From assembly GCA_964527925.1 (NCBI GenBank), contig CAZGQO010000003.1, positions 124,001-188,000 of the forward strand: a DNA stretch of 64,000 bases. The letters run 5' to 3'. A model generated the notes under the pieces. The model searched no databases. It saw nothing but the letters and a program-made list of their open reading frames with translations, and was not told the DNA's origin. The position numbers and the translations under genes are program-made. This DNA comes from Ch128b sp964527925 (lineage in GTDB: Bacteria > Bacteroidota > Ignavibacteria > Ch128b). Shown here piece after piece: positions 36,869 to 46,727 of the stretch. Each line of letters opens with the position of its first letter. The first letter of the stretch is position 1.

Positions 36869-38689
36869 CTATTCAAATTCAATTATCATAAATCCTAAAG
36901 GATCTATATCAAAGATTTTATCTGCTGGTCTTCCCATTCGTTCTTCATTAAGTTTGAATTTTCTGCCAATGATATTTTTTAAATCAAAAGATTTTGATTT
37001 CAATGCATCGATAAAATTTAAATCAACAGATTTTACTTTATCACTGAAATTAAAAATTGCCAGAATCCCTTTACCATCTTTCGAATTGGTAAATGTAAGC
37101 AGGTCTCTATTGACTTCAACTGATTCAATTTGACCATAGGTTAAATCAGGTAATCTTTTTTTTAATTGAATTAATTTTTTAAAGAATTGATAGTGTTCAT
37201 TTGAATGTGGATCAGTTCCCCAATTAATTTCAGTCTTTTCAAATAAAGATGAAAAATTCTTCTCTCCGACTTCCTGTCCAGCATGAACTAATGGTACACC
37301 ATTTAAGGCAAACACAACTGCTGCAGTGATAAATGATCCATCTTCACCAAAAATGTTCGCAGCCCTTACTTTATCATGATTTTCATTAAATCTTATCCTC
37401 AAAGAATTTTTCGGAAATTGATATTGTTCAAGCTTAATCGAATTTATAATTGCCTGTGGACTTCTTTTACCATCAAGAATTGGTTTGAATAAATCATATA
37501 TATTCCATGAATATGTCATATCAAATGCTTTTAAATGATGTTCTGGCAAAGTTCCTTCAGAGAGCCAGAATTGCGGCTTTAGCTTTTCAAGATGAACTCG
37601 TGCCTCTTCCCAAAAATCAAGTGGAACAAGTTCACTTACATCAAATCTAAATCCGTCAACATCAAACTCTTTTACCCAATAACTCAACATTTCAATCATA
37701 TATTTTCTTAATTGTTGATTATCATAATTAAAATCAACAACATCAGTCCAATCTGAATTAGGCGAAATCATCTTTCCTTCATTATCTTTTGTGAACCAAT
37801 CGGGATGTTTTTTCACCAATTCATTATCCCAGGCACAGTGATTTAAAACTTCATCCATAATAACTTTAAATCCAAGTTTATGTGCTTCCTTAACAAGTTT
37901 TTTGAAATCCTCTTTCGTACCGTATTCAGGATTTATTTCATAATAATCTTTTACAGAATATGGACTGCCAAGTGAACCTTTACGATTAATCACACCAATT
38001 GGATGAATGGGCATTAACCACAAAACTGTTACACCTAAATCTTCTAATCGAGGCAATTCCTTAATGATTGAATTAAAATCACCATTCTTTGAAAATGACC
38101 TTGGAAAGATTTCATAAATTATTCCCTTGCTTACCCAGTCAAGTGATTCTCTTGCCTTATGTTCTGAGAATTCTGTTTTAAACAAATCGAATACATCGTT
38201 GAAAAACTTTATATAAAGCGGTTTATAAATTCCTCCAGGACCACCATAATCTTTTACAAGAATTGCAAGAAGATTTTTACCTTGATTTATTTTTTGAGAA
38301 ATTTCAAAATAAAAACTTTCACTATAACCCTGATGTTCGCCAATGAATTCACCATTTAACCAGATTGATGCATCATCATCAATTGCCTCGCAATAAAGTG
38401 CAATTTTTGAATCGACCTGTTCATTGAAATTAAACTCTTTGAAATACCAGAACCAGCCATCGAAATCTTTATTTTTTTGCTGTTCAAAAAATCCTGGTAC
38501 TTTTATTCTGCCATCATATTCAATTTTTCCTTCAAACCAATTATTGGAAATTCCAATTTGATTGTAATCTATTTTATAAAACCAATCGCCACACAGGTTA
38601 ATTACTTTTTGCATAGCTTTAGCTTCAAATTTTATTGATAAAAAAATCAGGCATAAGAAAATATTAATTTTATTGATTTTTAATTTCAT
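36869..38689 (-). CDS. GH13 glycosidase with jelly-roll N-terminal domain
   Basis: This 606-residue secreted protein starts at ATG 38689 (GGAG seven bases upstream), which gives the signal MKLKINKINIFLCLIFLSIKF. Residues about 30-175 resemble the sugar-binding jelly roll of GH2 enzymes (GDWFYKID, FWYFKEF, DDDASIWLNGEFIGEHQG). The GH13 barrel follows, with VIMDEVLNHC, DGFRFDVSE (nucleophile), FWLSEGTLPE (acid) and NENHDKVRA. A GH2-like domain on an alpha-amylase barrel is uncommon. It probably acts on alpha-glucan. The 5' end overlaps ruvX by 20 bases. Confidence 0.88.
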   Translation of the reverse strand: MKLKINKINIFLCLIFLSIKFEAKAMQKVINLCGDWFYKIDYNQIGISNNWFEGKIEYDGRIKVPGFFEQQKNKDFDGWFWYFKEFNFNEQVDSKIALYCEAIDDDASIWLNGEFIGEHQGYSESFYFEISQKINQGKNLLAILVKDYGGPGGIYKPLYIKFFNDVFDLFKTEFSEHKARESLDWVSKGIIYEIFPRSFSKNGDFNSIIKELPRLEDLGVTVLWLMPIHPIGVINRKGSLGSPYSVKDYYEINPEYGTKEDFKKLVKEAHKLGFKVIMDEVLNHCAWDNELVKKHPDWFTKDNEGKMISPNSDWTDVVDFNYDNQQLRKYMIEMLSYWVKEFDVDGFRFDVSELVPLDFWEEARVHLEKLKPQFWLSEGTLPEHHLKAFDMTYSWNIYDLFKPILDGKRSPQAIINSIKLEQYQFPKNSLRIRFNENHDKVRAANIFGEDGSFITAAVVFALNGVPLVHAGQEVGEKNFSSLFEKTEINWGTDPHSNEHYQFFKKLIQLKKRLPDLTYGQIESVEVNRDLLTFTNSKDGKGILAIFNFSDKVKSVDLNFIDALKSKSFDLKNIIGRKFKLNEERMGRPADKIFDIDPLGFMIIEFE

Positions 38690-39089
38690 CGAGATACTCC
38701 TGTAAAATAATTCTTGCTGAAAATTGATCGACCAGTGATTTATCTTTTCTTTTTTTCTTTGATTTAACAGATTCAAGAATTTGTTGTTGTGCAATATAAG
38801 AAGTTAGTCTTTCATCACGCTTGATAATATTAATTGATGTCTTTGGCTGAAGCTGAGAAATAAACTTATCTACCTCATCACAAAGAGTGGATTTTGATCC
38901 ATCCATATTCAAGGGATAGCCAATAAGAATTAACTCGACATTATTTTTACTGGCTAGTTCCAGAATTTTATCTATTGCTTTCTGATTATTTTCAAGAGTT
39001 GGATAAGGTGAAGCCAGTGTATTTGTGGGATCTGAAATGGAAATACCCAATCGTTTCAATCCAAAATCAATTGCTAAAATTCTGCCCAT
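38670..39089 (-). CDS. ruvX: Putative pre-16S rRNA nuclease / Holliday junction resolvase-like
   Basis: The 139-residue YqgF/RuvX protein has the RNase H-fold acidic residues in ILAIDFGLKRLGIS, LILIGYPLNMDGSKS and DERLTSYIAQ. The C-terminal DQFSARIILQEYL completes the family pattern. Starting at ATG 39089 is preferred; a TTG nine bases earlier overlaps the relA stop. It is probably involved in 16S rRNA 5' end maturation. It is cotranscribed with relA/spoT upstream. Confidence 0.93.
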   Translation of the reverse strand: MGRILAIDFGLKRLGISISDPTNTLASPYPTLENNQKAIDKILELASKNNVELILIGYPLNMDGSKSTLCDEVDKFISQLQPKTSINIIKRDERLTSYIAQQQILESVKSKKKRKDKSLVDQFSARIILQEYLDEIKNQ

Positions 39090-39094
39090 GAAAC

Positions 39095-41275
39095 TCAATT
39101 AGTGACTTCAAATCTTTCAACGGATTCAATTCCTGGTATTTTCTTAAGTCGTTCGATTATTTTATTTAAATGATCAAGATTTTTCACACTGACACTCACA
39201 GTTCCATAGAAAATTGAACGATGAGAGTTAAAGTTAACTCTTTTAATGTTAGTGTTTTGAGTATTCAAAATTGTTTGAGATATATCATTGAGCATACCCA
39301 CTCTATCTTCTCCTACAATCTTAATGGCCGCAATAAAAACATTACCATCAGTATTTGGCCAGTTAACTTCAATTATTCTTCCTTCGTGTAATTTCATCAA
39401 GCGTTCAAGGTTTTTACAATTCTTTCTATGTATTTTTACACCCTCACCTTTTGTAATGAATCCCAAAATTTCGTCACCAGGAATTGGATTACAACACTTG
39501 GCATAATTATGAAGAACATCTAACTTATCGCCAGAGATTAATACTCCACCAATTTGCTGTCTTGCAGTATCAGCAAATTTATCAAAATCGAGAACATCAA
39601 CTTTTTTATCGGATTCCGATTCTTCCTGTTCTTGTTTTGTCGTTAAGACTTTTTCAACATCTAAAGTACCTGAAGCAATTGCTTTATAAAAACTTGTAAG
39701 GTTATCGAATTTAAGTTTGTGGATAAATTTTAGCAGATCATCTTGATTAATATGAAATTTCAATTTTTTTAGAACTTTCTGAAAAATGTTTTTCCCTTCT
39801 TCGGCAAATTTGAGTTCTTCCTGACGAATCCACTTTCTGATTTCATGTTTTGCTTTCGAAGTAACAACGAACTTTTCCCAGCTGCGATTTGGAGTTCGAT
39901 TTTTGGAAGTAATAATCTCAACCTGATCACCACTGTTTAATTGATGATTTAGGTGGACAATTTTACCATTTACTTTTGCACCTATACAATGAAATCCAAC
40001 TTTTGTATGAATTTGAAAAGCAAAATCGACAGGTGTTGCGCCTTTAGGTAAAACTATCAAATCACCTTTAGGAGTGAAAACATAAATATCATTCTGATAT
40101 AGATTAAGTTTAAAACTTTCAATTATATCTCTGTTTGCCTCTTCCCGACTGGACACATTCTCAAAAATATTTCTAATCCAATCAACCCATTCTTCCATTT
40201 CTTTATTTGTTGATCTGTAAGAATCTTTATATTTCCAGTGAGCTGCCACTCCCCGTTCTGCAATTTCATGCATTTTTCTTGTTCGGATCTGAATTTCGAC
40301 CATCTTACCTTCAGGACCCATAACAGTTGTATGGAGTGATTGATAGTTATTCGATTTAGGAAGTGCAATATAATCGTGAAGGCGGTCAGGTACAGGTCGA
40401 TAAATCTGAGTAATTATTCCAAGGACATTATAACATTCATAGATATTTTCAGTATCAAGAATAATTCTAATTGCGAACAAATCATAAATTTCCTCGAAAG
40501 ACTTTCCGCGGTTAATCATCTTGCGGTAGATTGAATAAAAATGTTTGGGTCTGCCTTCTATTTCATATTTCAATCCTTCTTCATCAAGTTTTTGTTTTAT
40601 CGGTGCAATGGTTTTTCTGATATAAGCTTCTCGTTCTCTTCTTGTTGCCTTTAATTTTTTTCGAATATCTTCATAAGCTTCTGGATTTAAATACTTAAAA
40701 GATAAATCTTCCAGTTCCCATTTGATTTGTGCCAGACCAAATCTATGAGCAAATGGTACATAAATCTGCATCGTCTCTTTAGCGATTCTAATTTGTTTAT
40801 CACGGTAAAGAAATTCCAGCGTTCGCATATTGTGAAGTCGATCAGCAAATTTGACCAGAATTACACGAATATCTTTAACCATCGAAAGCAAAAGTTTACG
40901 ATAATTTTCAGCCTGACTTGCATCGTGATCTCTTATAACTCCACCAATTTTTGTAACTCCATCAACAATCTCAGCAATAGTCTGATTGAAATGTGTTTTT
41001 AAAGTATCAAATGTAATTTCAGTATCTTCAAGAACATCATGGAGAAGTGCAGAAGCTATGGAGATATCATCAAGTGGAATTTCTTTAGCGATGATCATCG
41101 CCACTTCATAAGGATGATCAAAGTATGGTTCACCGGATGCACGAAGATCATTTTTGTGAGCTTCAAGAGCGAAATCGAAAGCTTTTCGGATCAAGTTCTC
41201 ATCGAAGATGACAAGATTTTTTTTGCACACTTCGATGAGATTACTATACATCTTTTGGTACTTGGTGCTTAACAT
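39095..41275 (-). CDS. Bifunctional (p)ppGpp synthetase/hydrolase
   Basis: This 726-residue RelA/SpoT homologue is in the long Rel form. The HD hydrolase domain has ALLHDVLEDTEI near residue 75, the synthetase domain has LHDYIALPKSNNYQSLHT near 310, a TGS domain starts at DIYVFTPKGDLIVLP near 400, the conserved-cysteine helical region is CCNPIPGDEILGF near 590, and a C-terminal ACT domain completes it. Both enzymatic domains look intact, so it should make and break the alarmone. It is the first gene of an operon with ruvX and the GH13 gene. Confidence 0.95.
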   Translation of the reverse strand: MLSTKYQKMYSNLIEVCKKNLVIFDENLIRKAFDFALEAHKNDLRASGEPYFDHPYEVAMIIAKEIPLDDISIASALLHDVLEDTEITFDTLKTHFNQTIAEIVDGVTKIGGVIRDHDASQAENYRKLLLSMVKDIRVILVKFADRLHNMRTLEFLYRDKQIRIAKETMQIYVPFAHRFGLAQIKWELEDLSFKYLNPEAYEDIRKKLKATRREREAYIRKTIAPIKQKLDEEGLKYEIEGRPKHFYSIYRKMINRGKSFEEIYDLFAIRIILDTENIYECYNVLGIITQIYRPVPDRLHDYIALPKSNNYQSLHTTVMGPEGKMVEIQIRTRKMHEIAERGVAAHWKYKDSYRSTNKEMEEWVDWIRNIFENVSSREEANRDIIESFKLNLYQNDIYVFTPKGDLIVLPKGATPVDFAFQIHTKVGFHCIGAKVNGKIVHLNHQLNSGDQVEIITSKNRTPNRSWEKFVVTSKAKHEIRKWIRQEELKFAEEGKNIFQKVLKKLKFHINQDDLLKFIHKLKFDNLTSFYKAIASGTLDVEKVLTTKQEQEESESDKKVDVLDFDKFADTARQQIGGVLISGDKLDVLHNYAKCCNPIPGDEILGFITKGEGVKIHRKNCKNLERLMKLHEGRIIEVNWPNTDGNVFIAAIKIVGEDRVGMLNDISQTILNTQNTNIKRVNFNSHRSIFYGTVSVSVKNLDHLNKIIERLKKIPGIESVERFEVTN

Positions 41276-41428
41276 AGTTTTATTGAATTTCTACTTATAA
41301 TTTACAAACTAATTTTTCAAAGTCAAGAACAAATACTTTTCGGAAGCTAGTTAGTTCCAGTGTTTTAATTTTTTAGAGACTAATAGAATTTGCTGCCCAA
41401 ATCAGAGATGAAAAAAGTGTAAAAAACC

Positions 41429-42439
41429 TCAATTTTTAAGGGATTTTATTTGATTTTTAAGACTCTCAATTCTTTTGAATCTATCTTCCAGTCGTTTCTT
41501 TGCATAAGGAGTTAAGTTAACTTTTTCAATTTCGTTTAATCTTGAAAGTGCTTCATCATATCGCCCTGATTTAAATTCAAGTTGAGCACAAATGTGCAAA
41601 AGAACAACTTCTCTATAGCCATTCATTTTTTCTCTACGAATAAGGCTGAGAGTTTTCTCATAGTAGAAGATCGATTTGTCCAGATTAATTTCTTCAAAAC
41701 TTCTTGCCAATGTCCAATTAAAAAATCTCGAATCATTGAACTCATTTAAAATTCTGTTGCAAATTTTAATTGATTCTTGAGGTTGATTATTGTCGATGTA
41801 AATCCATGAAAGAGAATAAAAACCTAAAAAGTTGAAGGGAGAATTTTTTGATAATCCTCTTTTGATAAGATTGATTCCCGTTTCTCTTTCGTCCTTAATT
41901 AAAGGTAACCAATGAAGAAATTCAGATTTTTTTGAACTCCAATATTTATATATCCCAATTGCAATCAGAGCTTCAGGTGAATCGGGATTTTTTTCAATTT
42001 CTTCTGAAAAGAAATTAGTTGCTTTGTAACCATTTATGAATGCGGAAAGATAATCACCTCTCTGATAATCAGCATAAGCTTTGAGTGAATTAATAAGTCC
42101 TTTTATTACTTCAACAGAAAAATAATTCGATTCAGAGGAAAGTTCTTCACACTTTTTGAGAAGTTTTTTTATATCATCATAATTTAGTTCATCTTCATAA
42201 TCAATTGACCTTGTGATAAGATTTGCTGCTTTGAATAAATAACCAAGAGGGTTTCGCGATTCGTATCTAATCCATTCTTCACAAATTTTATCTACATAAT
42301 CATAATTCTGTTTGAAAATTTTTTCACAAATGAAATCGACTTTATCCTTCGTAGAAACAAAAATCTGGGCATAAATTATATTCGAAAGCAAAAGGAAAGA
42401 AATCAGTTTAAATAGCAGAAAATTTTTTAGAATGTTCAT
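41429..42439 (-). CDS. Exported TPR-like protein of unknown function
   Basis: The 336-residue protein has an N-terminal signal (MNILKNFLLFKLISFLLLSN...YAQ) and helical repeats typical of tetratricopeptide proteins (SIDYEDELNYDD, LGFYSLSWIYIDNNQPQESIKICNRIL, ALSRLNEIEKVNLTPYAKKRL). No catalytic motif is seen. It lies seven bases downstream of upp and may be cotranscribed with it. Such proteins usually act as scaffolds in envelope processes. Confidence 0.7.
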   Translation of the reverse strand: MNILKNFLLFKLISFLLLSNIIYAQIFVSTKDKVDFICEKIFKQNYDYVDKICEEWIRYESRNPLGYLFKAANLITRSIDYEDELNYDDIKKLLKKCEELSSESNYFSVEVIKGLINSLKAYADYQRGDYLSAFINGYKATNFFSEEIEKNPDSPEALIAIGIYKYWSSKKSEFLHWLPLIKDERETGINLIKRGLSKNSPFNFLGFYSLSWIYIDNNQPQESIKICNRILNEFNDSRFFNWTLARSFEEINLDKSIFYYEKTLSLIRREKMNGYREVVLLHICAQLEFKSGRYDEALSRLNEIEKVNLTPYAKKRLEDRFKRIESLKNQIKSLKN

Positions 42440-42445
42440 CTAAAA

Positions 42446-43078
42446 TTACAATGTTCCAAATGTACGATCACCAGCATCACCAAGACCAGGAAGAATATAA
42501 CCCTTATCGTTCAATGTTCGATCAAGTGAAATTGCGAATATTTTCACATCTTTATGCACTGAAGAAACTTTATTCACTCCTTCGGGTGCCGCTACAAGAC
42601 ACACAAGTGTGATATCATTTGCACCTCGTTCTTTTAGAAATGTTATAGCAGCAGTTGCACTCCCACCTGTTGCAAGCATCGGGTCAATAATCAATACTTT
42701 TGCCTTTTTGATGTTCTTTGGAAGTTTCAAGTAATAATCAACAGGCTTTAAAGTCTCTTCATCTCGATATAAACCTATGTGACCAACTTTTGCATCGGGA
42801 ATCATTTCGAGGAAAGGTTCAACAAGAGATAACCCAGCTCGCAGTATTGGAACAATTACAACATCATGGTTTAACTTATAGCCAATTGTTTTTTCAAGGG
42901 GAGTTTGAACTTTAATTTCTTTCAATTGAAAGTTTTTTGTAACTGCCGTAACAAGTACAGAAGAAATTCTTTTGATTGCATTTCTGAATTCGAGAGGCGT
43001 TGTGTTTTTATCTCTTAGAATTGTTAAATCCCTTTTAGCAAGGGGATGATCGACTATGGTTAGATTTTTTAATTTCAT
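42446..43078 (-). CDS. upp: Uracil phosphoribosyltransferase
   Basis: The 210-residue enzyme makes UMP from uracil and PRPP. It has the PRPP-binding LIIDPMLATGGSA near residue 130 and the uracil-specific PGLGDAGDRTFGT at the C-terminus. ATG 43078 is preferred to a GTG nine bases earlier, because GAGTGAG lies upstream and the family N-terminus fits. It follows the flavoprotein gene directly. Confidence 0.95.
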   Translation of the reverse strand: MKLKNLTIVDHPLAKRDLTILRDKNTTPLEFRNAIKRISSVLVTAVTKNFQLKEIKVQTPLEKTIGYKLNHDVVIVPILRAGLSLVEPFLEMIPDAKVGHIGLYRDEETLKPVDYYLKLPKNIKKAKVLIIDPMLATGGSATAAITFLKERGANDITLVCLVAAPEGVNKVSSVHKDVKIFAISLDRTLNDKGYILPGLGDAGDRTFGTL

Positions 43079-43079
43079 T

Positions 43080-44432
43080 TTACTCACTCGCTTTTTTGGC
43101 TAAAATTGATAATGAGTCAATTAAAGGTGAAAGAGTAGGAGTATATGCAAAATTTGTTTCAGCTAATTTGTGAATCGGAATTGAATTTTTAATTGCAAAC
43201 GAAATCAAATTTACTTTTCCGATTATATCTTCCCCACCAATCAAGTTAGCGCTTTTAATTTTTTTATCATCAGCTTTGAATTTCACTTTGATGAAATGTT
43301 TTGAACCGCCAGGCATAATTTTAATTCTTGAATTACCAAGAACAGAAACTTCTTTGTAAGGAATTCTATTCTCTTCAATTTCATAAGTAGTAAGTCCAAC
43401 CATTGCAATATTAACATCAAAAAATCTAAATGCCGTATTTCTCACAACTGGTTCGAAAGTTTCAAAATCTCCCGAAGCATTCGCACCAGCAACATGTCCC
43501 TGATCATGAGCTATTGAAGCAAGCGGAATCCATCTTGTTTTCTTAGTAATAAATTCTTTTACTCCACAGCAATCACCAGCTGCATAAATGTTATCGTCTG
43601 AAGTTTTTTGCTTATCATCAACTTTAATAGAACCGCAGGGATGATTTAATGACAAACCAGCTGATTTTGCAAGTCCATTGTTTGGTTCAAACCCGATTGA
43701 GATTAAAATTAAATCAGTTTCAATAAAATCTTTATCGACTTTAACTTTTGTAACGATTGAATCTTTTTCAAATGGGATTATTGAATTTACACCACCAATA
43801 AAGTTGATTTTTTTTTCATTAATCTTATCAAGCAAAATTTTTCTGATTTCATAATCAAAGCCAGGTAGCGGTAACTCTTCTCTATCAATCAAATAAACAT
43901 TGGGAGCAACTGAACTTAAAAATTCAAGTAATTCCAGACCTGTATAACCAGCACCAATCATCATTGCATTTTGAATCTTTGTAGTATTAATGAAAGCAAT
44001 TACTGATTTGAGATCATCAATGGTTTTTAGATAAAATACATTCTTTAATCCAACTCTAAAGGAAGGATGAATTTTTTTTGTTGAACCCGTGCACAGGATT
44101 AACTTATTATAATTATCAACAAAAACTTTGTCTGAATTTAAATCACGGATATAAATGATTTTTTTCTGTTTATCGATCGACTCAACCCGATGTTGAATTT
44201 TAACTTTAACGCCTTTTTCTTTTTCAAATGATTCGGGTGTGAAGAAAATTATTTTATCTGGATTATCAATTTCACCGGTTAGGACATAAGGAATTTCACA
44301 GGTTCCAATGGAAATGTATTTGCCGGCTTCATATAAAATTACATCATTATCAGGATTTACTCTTTTTGCCTTTGCTGCTGCTGCCGGACCTGCAGCACTT
44401 CCTCCAATTACAATAATTTTTCGTTTTAGCAT
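43080..44432 (-). CDS. CoA-disulfide reductase/NADH oxidase-like flavoprotein
   Basis: The 450-residue protein has the FAD motif IGGSAAGPAAAAKAK, the single redox cysteine C45 in SIGTCEIPY, an NAD-binding motif GAGYTGLELLEFL and AAGDCCGVKE. This layout is that of CoA-disulfide reductases, persulfide reductases and NADH oxidases with a single Cys. The usual G-L/I-P-Y-Y after the Cys is E-I-P-Y here. No rhodanese domain is fused. It could keep CoA or a persulfide pool reduced. Substrate uncertain. Confidence 0.88.
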   Translation of the reverse strand: MLKRKIIVIGGSAAGPAAAAKAKRVNPDNDVILYEAGKYISIGTCEIPYVLTGEIDNPDKIIFFTPESFEKEKGVKVKIQHRVESIDKQKKIIYIRDLNSDKVFVDNYNKLILCTGSTKKIHPSFRVGLKNVFYLKTIDDLKSVIAFINTTKIQNAMMIGAGYTGLELLEFLSSVAPNVYLIDREELPLPGFDYEIRKILLDKINEKKINFIGGVNSIIPFEKDSIVTKVKVDKDFIETDLILISIGFEPNNGLAKSAGLSLNHPCGSIKVDDKQKTSDDNIYAAGDCCGVKEFITKKTRWIPLASIAHDQGHVAGANASGDFETFEPVVRNTAFRFFDVNIAMVGLTTYEIEENRIPYKEVSVLGNSRIKIMPGGSKHFIKVKFKADDKKIKSANLIGGEDIIGKVNLISFAIKNSIPIHKLAETNFAYTPTLSPLIDSLSILAKKASE

Positions 44433-44433
44433 T

Positions 44434-45750
44434 TTATTTCTTTTTGAATACTAAAGTTAACGGAACTCCAACAAATCCAAACTGATCTCTTAATTTATTC
44501 TCAATAAATCTTTTTATGTGATCCTGTATATATTTTGGTTCGTTACTGAAGAATGCAATAACTGGTGGAGATGTTTTTATCTGTGTTCCGTATTTTATTT
44601 TTATTTCTTTTCCTGTAGGTGTGGATGGTAATGAAAAAGTTCTAAATGTTGTTTCAAGAAAATCATTGAGTTGACTTGTTGGAATTTTTTTATTCCACTC
44701 ATCGAGTACCTGTAATGCAATCTCGATAACTTTGTAAATTCTTTGCTTTGTTAATGCAGAAATAAAAATAATAGGAATGTAATTATACTCACCTAAAATT
44801 TCTCTCAAACTTATTTCAAACCTTCGTGCGGTTTTATCATCTTTTTCAATCAAATCCCATTTGTTGACCGCAATTACAATTCCTCTTTTTCGCTTTATTG
44901 CTTCATTAATAATTCTTAAGTCCTGTTTCTCGAGACCTTGAGTTGCATCAATTAAGACAATTGCCACGTTGCATCTATCGAAAGCTTTCAAAGTCCTCAA
45001 CACGCTGAAGAATTCTATGCTTTCAGTAATTCTGCTTCTTCGTCTGAGTCCAGCTGTATCAATTAAACTGATTTCTCTGCCATAATATTTTAGTTTTGTA
45101 TCGATTGCGTCTCGTGTAGTTCCGGGAATTTCAGTTACAATATGTTTATCGTAACCAAGAAGAGCATTAACAAAAGAAGATTTTCCAACATTAGGCTTAC
45201 CCACTATGGCAAATCTTGGAAGTTCATCTTTTTCTTCAAGTACATTCAAGTTCTCAGGAAAATCTTTCGTCAATACATCGAGAAAATCACCAATTTTTCT
45301 ACCAAGCTGTGCAGAGATTGTATAGATTTTATCGAAACCTAATTCATAAAAATCAGCAGAAAAATTTTCTTTGTCTTCAGTATCTACCTTATTTACAACA
45401 ACATAAACAGGTTTATTCGATTTGCGCAGCATGTTGGCAATCATTTTATCTGTGGGAGTAATTCCATCATAAGCATCGAGAAGAAAAATTATTGCGTCGC
45501 TTTCCTGTAAAGCAGCATTTATTTGCTCGGCAATAGCTCTTTCAAAAACATTTTCTGAATCAGGAACAAATCCACCTGTATCAATTAAGTTGAAAACTTT
45601 TCCGCACCATTCAACTTCACCATAATTTCGGTCGCGAGTAACTCCTGATGTTTTATCTACAATGGCTTCACGTTTACCGACTAATCGGTTGAATAAGGTT
45701 GATTTACCTACATTTGGTCTGCCAACGATTACAACAACTGGTATCTTCAT
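44434..45750 (-). CDS. der: Ribosome biogenesis GTPase Der (EngA)
   Basis: The 438-residue protein has two GTPase domains in tandem, each complete. The first has GRPNVGKSTLFNRL, DTGGF and NKVD; the second has GKPNVGKSSFVNAL, DTAGLRRR and NKWD. A KH-like C-terminal domain follows (KIKYGTQIKTSPP). It acts in 50S subunit assembly. It is the first gene of the transcript carrying the flavoprotein, upp and TPR genes. Confidence 0.97.
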   Translation of the reverse strand: MKIPVVVIVGRPNVGKSTLFNRLVGKREAIVDKTSGVTRDRNYGEVEWCGKVFNLIDTGGFVPDSENVFERAIAEQINAALQESDAIIFLLDAYDGITPTDKMIANMLRKSNKPVYVVVNKVDTEDKENFSADFYELGFDKIYTISAQLGRKIGDFLDVLTKDFPENLNVLEEKDELPRFAIVGKPNVGKSSFVNALLGYDKHIVTEIPGTTRDAIDTKLKYYGREISLIDTAGLRRRSRITESIEFFSVLRTLKAFDRCNVAIVLIDATQGLEKQDLRIINEAIKRKRGIVIAVNKWDLIEKDDKTARRFEISLREILGEYNYIPIIFISALTKQRIYKVIEIALQVLDEWNKKIPTSQLNDFLETTFRTFSLPSTPTGKEIKIKYGTQIKTSPPVIAFFSNEPKYIQDHIKRFIENKLRDQFGFVGVPLTLVFKKK

Positions 45751-45849
45751 ATTCTTTCAAAATTATGAAAAAGATAGGAATAAATTAATGTGTGTGTTTC
45801 TAAGTTCTATCAGGTAAACTCAAATTATATTTTGAATTTAATAACAGAT

Positions 45850-46716
45850 TCAAAATCTAAGTTTTAGAGTCAATTCAGGATAATAATCATTTATTCCTGC
45901 AAAATTCGATTGTTTCAATTCAGCACTGATTTTAATTTTTGAATTATACCTGTTTGCTGAGATAATTGCATCAACAAAACTAATCACATGATTCGTCAAG
46001 AGTACAATCAAAGCTTTATCTGCAAAATTATAATACTCGTTTGCTTTTCCACGTAGTGATGAATAATAGATGAAATTTCCCTTTGTATCGTAATAATATT
46101 CTCCTGCGATAGAATAAATTCCTTTTGCAAATTTAGAATCATCCCAGCCTTGACTATACTGCGGATATTTCCCAATCATCTCATAGTATTGTTGATGTGC
46201 ATAGGGATAAAGTGTGTGAGAAAATTCTCTAATTGTCCGTTCAGCAGAATTTAATTCATCCCAGTTAACTCTTTGCCATGGTTTCAAATTTGCATCTGGA
46301 TTGATGTGAATATTTGCATTTCCACCTAAAGCAGAAGCCCATTGATTGAGCCACTCTGCATATCGAACTACACTCCAGTGTTCATCAGCAAAATTCTGGA
46401 AATAAGCTGTTTGATTATCTCCTTTTTTATTGTAATGATTTATCATGTAAATGGAAATTCCTTCAACAGCAAAAAATAAAATAGCTTTGAAATAATCACC
46501 GTTATAAATTTCTCCGCTTCCAGGAATCAAAGCAGAAAGTGCACCAGCGATGTAAGGAGATTTTAACTTAACATTTTGTTGTGGATTAGAAATTTTCTCC
46601 TTATTGAATTTGTTTACAAAGCATTTAAAATCTGTGCTTAAATTACCCGAGGGATAATTAGTCTGTTGAGCAAAACAAATACCTGTTATCAAAAGATAAA
46701 AAATGATTTTTTTCAT
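45850..46716 (-). CDS. DUF5683-like membrane/secreted protein
   Basis: The 288-residue protein has a signal peptide and then the segment AGALSALIPGSGEIYNGDYFKA near residue 55, which is the hallmark of the Bacteroidota DUF5683-like family. A hydrophobic helix and aromatic-rich sequence follow (residues 150-220). The function is unknown. It lies 11 bases after the peptidase/propeller/barrel gene with AGGTGAG before its ATG, so the two are cotranscribed. Confidence 0.7.
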   Translation of the reverse strand: MKKIIFYLLITGICFAQQTNYPSGNLSTDFKCFVNKFNKEKISNPQQNVKLKSPYIAGALSALIPGSGEIYNGDYFKAILFFAVEGISIYMINHYNKKGDNQTAYFQNFADEHWSVVRYAEWLNQWASALGGNANIHINPDANLKPWQRVNWDELNSAERTIREFSHTLYPYAHQQYYEMIGKYPQYSQGWDDSKFAKGIYSIAGEYYYDTKGNFIYYSSLRGKANEYYNFADKALIVLLTNHVISFVDAIISANRYNSKIKISAELKQSNFAGINDYYPELTLKLRF

Positions 46717-46727
46717 ACACTCACCTA

